A DNA stretch of 42,849 nt from positions 1 through 42,849 of IMG/VR virus record IMGVR_UViG_3300030406_001002, one strand, 5' to 3'. Shown piece after piece: positions 1 to 6,100 of the stretch. This DNA comes from a virus. Positions within the stretch are counted from its first letter, which is position 1, and every line of letters begins with the position of its first letter. The position numbers and the translations under genes were made by a program. Under the pieces are notes generated by a model. It was given only the letters and a program-made list of their open reading frames with translations, made no database searches and was not told where the DNA came from.

Positions 1-99
1 AAGACGGAGAAGCTTTAACTAAACAATTTATTGCTTATATTAAAAAGAATCCAGACAAAGTTGACTCTGTAAAAACTAGGTTGAGTGACCGTTACAGCG
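1..99. repeat. Terminal direct repeat (circular overlap), left copy
   Basis: These 99 bases are identical to 42751-42849. The ERF reading frame continues across the join without a break, so the repeat marks a circular or circularly permuted molecule of 42,750 bp. The length of 99 is a common assembler k-mer, so this is more likely assembly overlap than a true packaged terminal repeat. Confidence 0.95.
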
Positions 100-167
100 A
101 AGGGAAAATAAACGAAACCCAAAGAGATCTAATACTTCAAGCGATCTTAGAGGTGGAAGATAAATGA
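1..167 (+). CDS. erf: ERF-family single-strand annealing protein, 3' part (joins 42315-42849)
   Basis: This is the C-terminal end of the ERF-like recombinase that begins at 42315. Position 1 is the second base of a Glu codon, and the frame runs without interruption to a TGA at 165-167. When the duplicated 99 bases are counted once, the whole protein is 200 residues. This tail region, residues 146-200, is charged and probably helical, and lies outside the conserved ERF core. The stop overlaps the ATG of the next gene (ATGA at 164-167), so the two are probably translationally coupled. It is split only by where the circle was opened. Confidence 0.85.
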   Translation, partial: DGEALTKQFIAYIKKNPDKVDSVKTRLSDRYSEGKINETQRDLILQAILEVEDK

Positions 168-385
168 CTGAATACCTAACAGCAAAACAGCTTGAAAAGC
201 GTTATGCCGTTTCTTCTCATACTTTGGTGCTATGGAGAAAGAAGACAAGAAAAGGCGAGGCAACCGGGCCTCCATTTGAGGACATAGGGCCAACACCATT
301 GAATCCTTATGCCCCTCGCATCCGTTACCGACTTGATGATTGCATTGAGTGGGAACAAAAAAACAACATCCAACCCCTTACTTAA
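164..385 (+). CDS. Small helix-turn-helix DNA-binding protein (excisionase/AlpA-like)
   Basis: The gene encodes 73 residues. The N-terminus (YLTAKQLEKRYAVSSHTLVLWRK) has the look of a MerR/excisionase-type winged HTH: a YLTAKQL helix, a short turn, and a recognition helix ending in WRKK. The C-terminal part (RIRYRLDDCIEWEQ) matches the usual wing and final helix of HTH_17-type domains. It is the fifth gene of the recombination operon and overlaps the ERF stop by 4 nt, with a purine-rich AGAGGTGGA upstream of the ATG. No integrase is present, so a role as a transcription regulator or recombination cofactor is more likely than excision. Function is inferred from fold type only. Confidence 0.75.
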   Translation: MTEYLTAKQLEKRYAVSSHTLVLWRKKTRKGEATGPPFEDIGPTPLNPYAPRIRYRLDDCIEWEQKNNIQPLT

Positions 386-387
386 TC

Positions 388-663
388 ATGGACTCAGCTT
401 TTACAGCACGTTTTCGCTTTAAAAACAAAGATCAGAAAGGCAATTCAAAAGCCCCAGATAAAAACTTAATTATTGACTTCACACCTGAAGAAGCAAAGAA
501 AGCCGCAAAATGGCTCATGGCTCAAGCGGCTGATGCTGAATTAGGAGGCTCCACTATTCGTGTCTATAAAGGCAAGAATGATTTTCAGGAAGTAGAAGGC
601 TTTACTGTTTGGGGATCTTATTGGTCAAACAACGAAGGCGGAACAATTTCACCTCAAGCTTAA
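388..663 (+). CDS. Conserved-looking hypothetical protein, end of recombination operon
   Basis: This 91-residue protein starts at the ATG at 388, two bases after the preceding stop. An upstream in-frame ATG at 349 would overlap the HTH gene by 37 nt and is less likely. The sequence alternates beta-prone stretches (FTARFRFK, STIRVYKG, FTVWGSYW) with one helix (PEEAKKAAKWLMAQ). Such a small beta-rich protein beside an ERF/exonuclease pair could bind single-stranded DNA, but no family is recognised. The tandem terminators that follow make it the last gene of the plus-strand early transcript. Confidence 0.75.
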   Translation: MDSAFTARFRFKNKDQKGNSKAPDKNLIIDFTPEEAKKAAKWLMAQAADAELGGSTIRVYKGKNDFQEVEGFTVWGSYWSNNEGGTISPQA

Positions 664-673
664 ACATGAAAAA

Positions 674-702
674 ACCCCTCAATTACGAGGGGTCTTTCTT
701 TT
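674..702 (+). terminator. Intrinsic terminator 1 after the recombination operon
   Basis: A 7-bp stem (ACCCCTC at 674-680 with GAGGGGT at 687-693) encloses a 6-nt loop and is followed by CTTTCTTTTC. It lies 11 bases after the stop of the 91-residue gene and is the first of two in tandem. Confidence 0.85.
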
Positions 703-709
703 CCAATGC

Positions 710-733
710 AGACCCTACGGTGGGTCTTTTTTT
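710..733 (+). terminator. Intrinsic terminator 2 (tandem)
   Basis: A 6-bp stem (AGACCC at 710-715 with GGGTCT at 722-727) is followed by an unbroken T run to 733. It backs up the terminator just upstream, so escape of plus-strand transcription into the opposing minus-strand genes should be low. Confidence 0.8.
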
Positions 734-750
734 ATGGTAGCGAGTACAAA

Positions 751-783
751 CTAAAAAACCTCTAGCAGTAAGCGGACTAGAGG
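751..783 (-). terminator. Intrinsic terminator for the minus-strand small-gene operon
   Basis: The 7-bp stem CCTCTAG (759-765) and CTAGAGG (777-783) encloses an 11-nt loop. Read on the minus strand it is followed by a T run (the A tract at 753-758). It lies about 75 bases beyond the stop of the 95-residue gene at 856. Together with the two plus-strand terminators it makes a three-hairpin convergent barrier. Confidence 0.75.
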
Positions 784-855
784 CTTTAAAGTACCGACGC
801 TCTACCAGAGCAGAGGCCAAATCAATGGCTTGATAAATAGGTCTAGTTATGTTGA

Positions 856-1143
856 TTATAGCCCAAACATTTTATGAAGCCAAGGTTTCTTTACAACGGT
901 ATTAGCACAGGCCAACTTTGCTTTTAGAACATGGATCTCTTGTAAACAACCAGCAATGAATCGTGATTGCTCATGGTTTTGTCTCGTCATGGCTTCGGCA
1001 TAACGTCTCATCTCTTCAATATCTTCTGACGCTTGAAGCCGTCTTATTTCACGTTCCATCGTTAATTCTTCTTCTAGCGTTGGTTTCATATTTTCAATCA
1101 ACTCCATCAACATTACAAACTCAGGAGGTGGAACGCTTGCCAT
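856..1143 (-). CDS. Hypothetical coiled-coil protein (95 aa)
   Basis: The protein is rich in Glu, Met and Arg in its first two thirds (MKPTLEEELTMEREIRRL) and predicted mostly helical, with heptad-like spacing. It is probably an oligomeric coiled coil. The end is basic and aromatic (KKPWLHKMFGL). No enzymatic motif is visible. It is the last gene of the minus-strand small-gene operon and is followed by an intrinsic terminator. An A/G-rich stretch (AAAGAAAAAAG) sits directly before the ATG and could serve as a weak ribosome binding site. The function is unknown. Confidence 0.65.
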   Translation of the reverse strand: MASVPPPEFVMLMELIENMKPTLEEELTMEREIRRLQASEDIEEMRRYAEAMTRQNHEQSRFIAGCLQEIHVLKAKLACANTVVKKPWLHKMFGL

Positions 1144-1258
1144 CTTTTTTCTTTATGTCTAGCAAACATTCCTGCCATTTTCCATGCCTAGCTTGCTGCC
1201 TTCTTAATTCTTGGCAATGAGGGCAATTACACAATTCCGTCGAAACTGTCGAGGTCAT
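1121..1258 (-). CDS. Putative 45-aa Cys-rich (zinc-binding?) mini-protein
   Basis: The 45 codons from the ATG at 1258 encode MTSTVSTELCNCPHCQELRR followed by a basic helix with a further Cys at residue 31. The CxCxxC cluster (Cys10, Cys12, Cys15) could bind a metal together with Cys31 or His14. The frame overlaps the upstream 56-residue gene by 32 nt and the downstream 95-residue gene by 23 nt, and fills a gap that would otherwise be empty. No homologue is recognised. The overlaps at both ends lower confidence, while the ordered Cys pattern raises it. Confidence 0.45.
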   Translation of the reverse strand: MTSTVSTELCNCPHCQELRRQQARHGKWQECLLDIKKKDGKRSTS

Positions 1259-1397
1259 CTGCTTTAGCCGCTAAACCAGTATAGATGCCATGTTGAGGAT
1301 GATCAGGTCTATGACGGCCATCGAGAATATACCAACGCTCCATGTTCATGACTCTTTGACGGTCTTCTTCTAACCATTCGGTCTTATACATACTCAT
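1227..1397 (-). CDS. Hypothetical small protein (56 aa)
   Basis: The ATG at 1397 overlaps the stop of the previous gene (ATGA), which supports this start. The peptide begins MSMYKTEWLEEDRQRVMNME and continues with a Trp/Tyr-rich, His-rich middle (RWYILDGRHRPDHPQHGIYTGL) and an acidic end. It has no signal peptide or membrane segment. The aromatic, low-complexity-free composition looks like a real folded protein. The function is unknown. It belongs to the minus-strand small-gene operon 2038-856. Confidence 0.6.
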   Translation of the reverse strand: MSMYKTEWLEEDRQRVMNMERWYILDGRHRPDHPQHGIYTGLAAKADDLDSFDGIV

Positions 1398-1549
1398 TGA
1401 AGTTTTAATGTTCGATTAGGCCATAGTCTAGCTTCTATAAAGTCAACGTCTGATTGATTAAGACTGTTGTTATTTTGTTCGGTAGCAGAAGCAAGAACCC
1501 AAAGTGTGAAGCGTTTACCTTGGTTACTACTAAAGAATAAATTTTTCAT
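1394..1549 (-). CDS. Hypothetical small protein (51 aa)
   Basis: I take the ATG at 1549, which gives 51 residues starting MKNLFFSSNQGKRFTLWVLA. A TTG at 1603 in the same frame would add 18 residues but has no better ribosome binding site. The stop overlaps the next ATG by 4 nt, typical of coupled phage genes. The N-terminal stretch is moderately hydrophobic but too polar for a clear membrane segment, and the C-terminal half is polar with several Asn. No family is recognised. Confidence 0.55.
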   Translation of the reverse strand: MKNLFFSSNQGKRFTLWVLASATEQNNNSLNQSDVDFIEARLWPNRTLKLQ

Positions 1550-1643
1550 TGGTGAAATATATCTGAAAACGACTAGACTTGTTTTGTAATTTACCAAAAG
1601 CAAGTTACAGACATCGAGGTGGGACTTGATGTAGTCAGAGATG

Positions 1644-1675
1644 CCCTTAGCTCTTAGAGGACGCTAGGGGTTTTT
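1644..1675 (+). terminator. Plus-oriented terminator-like hairpin inside a minus-strand gene group
   Basis: CCCTTAGC (1644-1651) pairs with GCTAGGGG (1663-1670), with one G-U pair, and five T follow on the plus strand. No plus-strand gene ends here. It may stop antisense or read-through transcription. On the minus strand it is only a hairpin without a U tract, directly after the 59-residue gene. Confidence 0.5.
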
Positions 1676-1854
1676 CATTGTCCACGCCAATTTCTAGGTC
1701 TATTAGCTTCAAGCCTTGCGATGTCTTTTTCTACAGCGTTCATTCTATGAAATAGCTCTCTGAAGGTATTATTCGACTTTGAGCTTCGGTTACTTAAAAC
1801 CATTAGAAAGGCCGAGGCACTTGCACCGACCAGGGCCGCATAGATTTCATTCAT
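1675..1854 (-). CDS. Small membrane-anchored protein (59 aa)
   Basis: The protein starts at the ATG at 1854 (MNEIYAALVGASASAFLMVL). This N-terminal hydrophobic helix, about residues 4-21, is followed by a polar, probably coiled-coil region ending in basic residues (RPRNWRGQ). The layout of one short membrane helix plus a cytoplasmic or periplasmic coil resembles small phage holin accessories and spanin-like anchors, but no family is certain. The gene overlaps the upstream 63-residue gene by 8 nt. It is probably a lysis-related or virion-associated protein because the divergent neighbours also encode small membrane proteins. Confidence 0.65.
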   Translation of the reverse strand: MNEIYAALVGASASAFLMVLSNRSSKSNNTFRELFHRMNAVEKDIARLEANRPRNWRGQ

Positions 1855-2038
1855 GTACGTTGGGCCATGTAGCTTGCTGGATCTTAATCCATTCCTTTTG
1901 TGCGGCTATTAAATCTGGTTTAGAAATATCAGGATCATTAATAAGGCTCCAGATTTCAATTCTTTTATTAATAGATTCAACGGTTAACCCGTGGGCCTTG
2001 GCTATTACTTCCTTTTGCTCCTGAGAAAGGAATTTCAT
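1847..2038 (-). CDS. Hypothetical helical protein (63 aa)
   Basis: The sequence MKFLSQEQKEVIAKAHGLTV and the following residues look like a compact all-helical domain, with an HTH-like pattern at residues 6-25 (QKEVIAKAHGLTVESINKRI). A DNA-binding role is possible but not shown. It is the first gene of the minus-strand small-gene operon. It is transcribed divergently from the membrane and secreted-protein operon that starts at 2090, with a perfect dyad in the 51-bp gap between them. It may therefore be a local regulator. That is inference from position and helix pattern. Confidence 0.6.
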   Translation of the reverse strand: MKFLSQEQKEVIAKAHGLTVESINKRIEIWSLINDPDISKPDLIAAQKEWIKIQQATWPNVHE

Positions 2039-2055
2039 TACTTTTTAACCATTTG

Positions 2056-2070
2056 TGTCTAATGTAGACA
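2056..2070. promoter_or_regulatory. Dyad operator candidate between divergent operons
   Basis: TGTCTA-ATG-TAGACA is a perfect 6-bp inverted repeat with a 3-bp centre. It lies in the middle of the 51-bp gap between divergent genes starting at 2038 (minus) and 2090 (plus), where a shared operator or overlapping promoters would be expected. Confidence 0.5.
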
Positions 2071-2089
2071 TGTTTACTCGTTTTTCTAT

Positions 2090-2506
2090 ATGGCCGAAAC
2101 AAAACCAGAAGATCCTAAAAAGAAGAACCCTTTTCAAAAATTCAAGGACGGCTTAGATGATACCACGACTACACTTATAAAAATTGTGGTCCTTGGGTGG
2201 TCGGGTGCAATATTAACTTTAAATTACGTTTCCATCCCAGGGATACCTCAACAGAAAATAGATCCAACATTCATAGCTTCAGTGTTTACAGGGGTTTTAG
2301 CCTCCTTTAATATTTCAACTACTTCCAAAAAAGGTGATGGAACTTATAAAATAGATGAAGACAAAAGTAAAACAAATGGACCCCAAATAGGAGGGGCTAA
2401 TTATCAAACAATTAGAGTGGAGACACCGATAAAGCTTATTCCAGTAGAGCCAAAAATAGATCCAATTACAAATAGAACTATTAACGACCAAGGGAGGTTG
2501 ACATGA
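2090..2506 (+). CDS. Membrane protein, holin-like (138 aa)
   Basis: A charged N-terminus rich in Lys, Pro and Glu is followed by a hydrophobic segment at about residues 30-50 (IKIVVLGWSGAILTLNYV). A second weaker one lies at about 60-75 (TFIASVFTGVLASF). The remaining tail is polar. From memory, similar two-helix proteins sit beside secreted-protein genes in marine cyanophages. The topology would fit a holin or an inner-membrane accessory protein. It is the first gene of a five-gene plus-strand operon whose members overlap by 1-4 nt, and ends 4 bases into the next gene. Confidence 0.75.
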   Translation: MAETKPEDPKKKNPFQKFKDGLDDTTTTLIKIVVLGWSGAILTLNYVSIPGIPQQKIDPTFIASVFTGVLASFNISTTSKKGDGTYKIDEDKSKTNGPQIGGANYQTIRVETPIKLIPVEPKIDPITNRTINDQGRLT

Positions 2507-2712
2507 TGAGTGAAGATCTTTCGATTGATGCTCGGCAGGAAACCAGAATTGTTTGTACCGAGATGAAATTGAAGAGAGCAGAGGAGAAGATAGGAGATCT
2601 GGAGGATCGAGTAAGATTATTAGAAAAAAGAGTATTCCAAGCTGCCGCAGTAGTTAGTGCGGCTCTGGCATTATTAGGATTATTAGCACAAATCAGTAAG
2701 GCTTACTTATGA
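2503..2712 (+). CDS. XhlA-like small membrane protein, candidate holin
   Basis: This 69-residue protein has a long amphipathic coiled coil (KLKRAEEKIGDLEDRVRLLE) followed by a single C-terminal membrane helix (AAAVVSAALALLGLLAQI). That arrangement is typical of the haemolysin XhlA family (PF10779), which often works with holins at the cell membrane. A good Shine-Dalgarno GGGAGG lies 5 bases before the ATG at 2503; a second in-frame ATG at 2506 is also possible. It overlaps both neighbours by 4 nt. Assignment is by pattern only; a role in lysis is inferred because no other holin was found. Confidence 0.75.
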   Translation: MMSEDLSIDARQETRIVCTEMKLKRAEEKIGDLEDRVRLLEKRVFQAAAVVSAALALLGLLAQISKAYL

Positions 2713-3221
2713 AACGCTTTATTCCCCTCTTGCTTTTATTAGCAACACCTATACAGGCAGGGCCAATTATTCACAAAATAACAGCCACATCTCAAGGAAT
2801 TGTTGACGGTGCTTATTCTCATGTTAAGGCCGTTCCAAGTACTTATACGATGTCTAGCACTGGAGTCACAGCCTCAACCCTTGGGCATTTAGATGTGCCA
2901 GCATCATCCAATAATGCTTTGACAGGAGTCGCTGCTACTTTAGGTTCTGGAAGTTACAGTCAGACCACGGCAGGGGCCGCTACAAGTTTTTCAGAATCGT
3001 ATATACAAGGTTCAAGTGTAAGTTCAGCAGCTTCGTTAACTCATGCAGGATTAACAAGTCTTCCATCAGGTTTAGATGCTGTTTATGTGGCTGGTGGATC
3101 GAACAATGGGATGTCGATTGCAATCACATCCGTAGGAGGGGGGACAATAACACTGGCCCCAGGAGCTGCTGGAACTTCTGTGACTGGATCAATAACTAGT
3201 GCTTTGCAAATTGGTGATTAA
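2709..3221 (+). CDS. Sec-secreted beta-rich protein 1 (170 aa)
   Basis: A clear Sec signal peptide (MKRFIPLLLLLATPIQA, cleavage after about residue 17) precedes a Ser/Thr/Gly/Ala-rich sequence with no Cys and few charges. It is likely an all-beta surface protein. From memory, proteins starting this way occur as the first of a secreted trio in cyanophages, but I cannot confirm a match here. It starts at an ATGA overlap with the holin-like gene. The mature protein could act in the periplasm or on the cell surface of the infected cell, or be added to the virion on the way out. Confidence 0.75.
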   Translation: MKRFIPLLLLLATPIQAGPIIHKITATSQGIVDGAYSHVKAVPSTYTMSSTGVTASTLGHLDVPASSNNALTGVAATLGSGSYSQTTAGAATSFSESYIQGSSVSSAASLTHAGLTSLPSGLDAVYVAGGSNNGMSIAITSVGGGTITLAPGAAGTSVTGSITSALQIGD

Positions 3222-3655
3222 TGAAGGCATTTGCATTATTAATTGCTTTCTTAAGCGTTGGTACTGCTAGGGTCTTAGCTGTTCCCGTGGTCCCAAATTT
3301 TCAAAGTGGATCAACATCAAGCACCACAACTTCTACTCAAAAAACGGTGGAGTTAATAGAAACGTGGGAGTATCAGACAGGTTTTGAATATAGTTTAGGT
3401 GGTACAAATTTAAGCGTTACAGGTAAATTAACGCCTGATATTGTAACGGTAGGAACTCATTCAGTTAACGGTGTAACAACAACACATTATGGAGCAAACT
3501 TAAATACTCTACCTACAGCTACTATGCACACTCAAGGAGCAAGTACAAACCTATTAAATTCATATCATGGACCCGGACTTAAGAATTTTACCCGAATTTC
3601 TAGAGATATTACTACTGAATCAATAACAGAAACCATGAGCACATTTACACAATGA
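3221..3655 (+). CDS. Sec-secreted beta-rich protein 2 (144 aa)
   Basis: The signal peptide (MKAFALLIAFLSVGTARVLA, about 20 residues) precedes VPVVPNFQSGSTSSTTTSTQ and then alternating Thr/Ser-rich beta-prone stretches. Near the end, the segment LLNSYHGPGLKNFTRISRD contains the only obvious aromatic/charged cluster. The start codon shares its A with the previous stop (TAATG). It has no enzymatic motif. It is the second of three consecutive secreted proteins, so the products probably act together outside the cytoplasm. From memory this trio recurs in cyanophages. Confidence 0.75.
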   Translation: MKAFALLIAFLSVGTARVLAVPVVPNFQSGSTSSTTTSTQKTVELIETWEYQTGFEYSLGGTNLSVTGKLTPDIVTVGTHSVNGVTTTHYGANLNTLPTATMHTQGASTNLLNSYHGPGLKNFTRISRDITTESITETMSTFTQ

Positions 3656-4383
3656 AGAAGAGCTTATTTGCTTTACTATTTATAATTCCTAGCCCAGTAT
3701 TTGCAGAGGTAAGCATGAGCAATAATCCAATATCTAATTCCAGTGGTTCCGTAACTAATATGGGTGTGTTAAATATGCCGAGTAAGCAGTTTACAAATAC
3801 TTTATCATTAAATCAAGCTCAATGCCAAGGTGACACCTTCGTTGTTCAACCTTTTGTTAGTACTAATATTTCAGGAGGTATGCCAAAAGTTGATAGTTTT
3901 CTTGATCCTGTTTATTCAACTAAAGATGTAAAAGGTGCTTTCGATGAGAACGGAAATGAGATAGGTGATGGAGAAATTGACGACCCAACTTTAATCAGAG
4001 GATATAAAACAGTAAACCGATTTGAGAAGACGAATTGGGCAATCTCACCGGGAGTAAGTTTAAGCCTAAATATAAATTTAGATCGGAAATCTGTGCGTGC
4101 TTGCAGGAGAGCACAAACTCATCTAGTTAATCTTTTACAGGCAAAGCATGAAGATGCCAGAATGTCATTTGAATTAGGAAGAGCTAAACACTGCTCAGAA
4201 TTATTTAAGAGTGGAACTAGATTTAAGAAGGGTTCAAAATACGAAATATTATGCGCAGATATTGAATTAGTCTCAGAACCTAATACATTAATAGATCATT
4301 CTCACAGTATTGAAACTACTTCATCCGATCCCTCTGCGCCTTTCTCCTTTCAGAAAGGGACATTATCTTCTCCTTCTTCTTAA
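3652..4383 (+). CDS. Sec-secreted protein 3 with paired cysteines (243 aa)
   Basis: A signal peptide (MKKSLFALLFIIPSPVFA) is followed by a mature protein with several Cys residues: one near residue 58 (QAQCQGDTF), one in a helical segment (RACRRAQTH), and two more (AKHCSELF, ILCADIEL). These could form disulfides outside the cytoplasm. A FDENGNEIGDGEIDD stretch could bind calcium. The C-terminal half is helical and charged. The last 68 nt overlap the opposing gene that ends at 4316. It is the third and last gene of the secreted cassette; function is unknown. Confidence 0.8.
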   Translation: MKKSLFALLFIIPSPVFAEVSMSNNPISNSSGSVTNMGVLNMPSKQFTNTLSLNQAQCQGDTFVVQPFVSTNISGGMPKVDSFLDPVYSTKDVKGAFDENGNEIGDGEIDDPTLIRGYKTVNRFEKTNWAISPGVSLSLNINLDRKSVRACRRAQTHLVNLLQAKHEDARMSFELGRAKHCSELFKSGTRFKKGSKYEILCADIELVSEPNTLIDHSHSIETTSSDPSAPFSFQKGTLSSPSS

Positions 4384-5140
4384 ATAACTTTTTAGCAAGG
4401 GCTTTAGACCTTTTCTTCACCTGCTTCTGGATCTGACGTTGAACGATTTTTATGTAGGGTTGAAGAGTACCTACCGCCAAAATACTTGTCACAGCTATTG
4501 CAGATGTTGAAACCAGCAATGGAGCAGGGGGAGCGTAATTTCCAGCTATTTCTAATGGGTTTAATCCTTGCCAAACCGTTTCACATTTGCCCGTTAAAAT
4601 ATCTCTTTCCCATCCTTTAATCCTTGCAAGGCCGCCTTTTCCCAACGAACCAATTGGAGTTTTAGCAAGTGTGTCTAATGGTGGGCAGGGTAAAAATTCT
4701 GCAATAAACTGTCCATCAATATTTGGAGTTTCTAAATTTTGACTACCTACATTGGTATTGCTCTTTTGGTTGCTTTTTCCATCCTCCTTTTTCACTTCCT
4801 CAGTTTGCTCCCCTATTGAATTAAGGAGCTTATAAGGGGCTTCGGGTTTCGGTTCCAAAGCAGATATATCTTGAGGGATTGAACCGCTATCAGGGGCAAG
4901 AATCGTTACAGGAGCATAATCACACAAAACCATTGAGCCTTCGGGATCGGTTGTAAACATATCTCCAGCTCCAAGCTCTTTTTCACGAGCCATCACACAA
5001 GGAATATCAATTAACGGCACAAAGCCAAAAGGTAAATCTCCTAATGTTGTTGGTGGAATTATTTCTCTAGGTGGTATTAATACAACATCATTAACAGGAC
5101 TAACTCTTGCCTCTCTTGCTAAAGGTGGATCTATTTCCAT
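4316..5140 (-). CDS. Virion-associated or membrane protein with C-terminal anchor (274 aa)
   Basis: I take the ATG at 5140 (MEIDPPLAREARVSP); a TTG at 5164 would add 8 residues. The N-terminal 80 residues are Pro-rich and ordered-looking (REIIPPTTLGDLPFGFVPLI), and the middle is low-complexity Glu/Lys/Asn. A hydrophobic helix near residues 205-225 (LLVSTSAIAVTSILAVGTL) precedes a very basic tail (QKQVKKRSKALAKKLFKKKEK). From memory this layout matches a family in marine cyanophages that is found near structural genes. It may be a virion protein that contacts a membrane. The 3' end overlaps the secreted-protein gene on the other strand by 68 nt. Confidence 0.8.
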   Translation of the reverse strand: MEIDPPLAREARVSPVNDVVLIPPREIIPPTTLGDLPFGFVPLIDIPCVMAREKELGAGDMFTTDPEGSMVLCDYAPVTILAPDSGSIPQDISALEPKPEAPYKLLNSIGEQTEEVKKEDGKSNQKSNTNVGSQNLETPNIDGQFIAEFLPCPPLDTLAKTPIGSLGKGGLARIKGWERDILTGKCETVWQGLNPLEIAGNYAPPAPLLVSTSAIAVTSILAVGTLQPYIKIVQRQIQKQVKKRSKALAKKLFKKKEKIMSLSERRKAQRDRMK

Positions 5141-5339
5141 ACAACAAAGCCCTGCATTGACCAATCAGAGAACGTATCTCTTTCAAGGTTTACAGGGTTC
5201 TGAAGTGACCGATTGTCAGTCTCAGGGACAGTTGGCCCACGCAAGGCTTCACCGTGGCTGGACTGGTGTGAAAAAATCGCATCTGCTTCAACGACGTGCA
5301 ACCGCAAAAGGCTAAACAGTTCGTAAGCGTAAAAATATA
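5141..5339 (-). other. Intergenic stretch without a convincing gene
   Basis: This ~200-bp stretch lies between the stop at 5340 and the start at 5140. It contains a short hairpin (CCACG with CGTGG) and a possible 30-codon frame beginning MRFFHTSPAT, neither convincing. Base composition is more GC-rich than the flanks. It could be a leader for the 274-residue gene. I see no terminator or clear promoter. Confidence 0.4.
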
Positions 5340-5897
5340 TTAGCAGTCGTTCCACTGACCAGCAATATCGCTCGCAACATTTCCTACCTGCTTTCTAGCT
5401 TGTCCAAAGAAGATTCCTACCAAAACTGGGCCTACTATTGGAACGCTTGCTATAGCAGGGCTAACTGAAACGCTTGCACTGTCCGCAATTAACTGCCCAT
5501 TACTTCTACCCTGAGCCATTTTTTCAATACAAGCAATCTGATCTGCTGTAAGTTTCCCGTCTTGTCCTTTCGGATAAATTGCAAATTGGGCTACGTCTTG
5601 TTTATGTGTATATTTCTTTTTAACCCCACCATTGAAGGTAGGCTGAGAATCATCTGTGATTGTTGTAACTAGCTTTGGATCGTGTTGTTTAGAATTAAAA
5701 ATCCACTCCTCTGCACCGTCAGGCTTGGTTTCACTCCTAATTTGAATTGAGCTATAAGGAGTGCTAGAAAGCTTGGCGATGTCTGGAATACCAGAATCTT
5801 TACGAGCCAAAAGGTTAAGGCTCATAAAGTTCGTAGCTATCAAACCACCGCCCAGGACAAGAGAAGTCAGGCCGTTAAATGACTTGAATTGGATCAT
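5340..5897 (-). CDS. Hypothetical membrane-associated protein (185 aa)
   Basis: The protein begins MIQFKSFNGLTSLVLGGGLI with a hydrophobic helix at about residues 9-30, which may be an uncleaved anchor or signal. The centre is polar and beta-prone, with a charged run around residues 54-110. A second hydrophobic, Gly/Val-rich segment lies near the C-terminus (IASVPIVGPVLVGIFFG). Start and upstream stop overlap as ATGA (5894-5897). No motif points to an enzyme. It belongs to a three-gene membrane-protein group with 6100-5894 and 6315-6097 and is probably envelope-directed. Confidence 0.75.
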   Translation of the reverse strand: MIQFKSFNGLTSLVLGGGLIATNFMSLNLLARKDSGIPDIAKLSSTPYSSIQIRSETKPDGAEEWIFNSKQHDPKLVTTITDDSQPTFNGGVKKKYTHKQDVAQFAIYPKGQDGKLTADQIACIEKMAQGRSNGQLIADSASVSVSPAIASVPIVGPVLVGIFFGQARKQVGNVASDIAGQWNDC

Positions 5898-6100
5898 TTA
5901 GCGAAAGGGTTAACAGGGCCAGTGGAGGAGGGCATTTTGGGCATTTCTGGCATAGCTCCCTGCACTAATGCAGGAAGTTCTTTTTTAACGCCATCTAAAA
6001 CAACATCAAATATTTTTGATCTAAAAAGAAACGCACTACCTAACCCTGCAACGCCAAGGATAAACGCTGCAAAATTAATCCACGTTATTATTTTTATCAT
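5894..6100 (-). CDS. Small single-pass membrane protein (68 aa)
   Basis: The ATG at 6100 overlaps the upstream stop (ATGA) and is preferred over a TTG at 6109. One membrane helix spans about residues 4-29 (ITWINFAAFILGVAGLGSAF), then a positively charged segment and a Pro/Met-rich tail (MPEMPKMPSSTGPVNPFAK). From memory, short proteins with this helix plus PSTGP-type tail recur in marine phages near tail-fibre genes. It is probably an inner-membrane or virion accessory protein. The function is unknown. Confidence 0.75.
   Translation of the reverse strand: MIKIITWINFAAFILGVAGLGSAFLFRSKIFDVVLDGVKKELPALVQGAMPEMPKMPSSTGPVNPFAK

Noticed and set aside
1-99. Terminal repeat as a real packaged direct terminal repeat
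   Set aside because: A 99-bp exact overlap equals a typical k-mer and no read evidence is available, so a circular assembly is the safer reading.
790-835. tRNA-like piece on the minus strand with GCTCTGGTAGAGC resembling a D-arm
   Set aside because: No anticodon stem, T-arm or matching acceptor stem follows, so it is not a tRNA. It is probably part of the 3' region next to the terminator.
5131-5355. Minus-strand 74-codon frame between two genes
   Set aside because: It starts with GTG inside one gene and ends inside another, with no recognisable pattern. I treat the stretch as intergenic.
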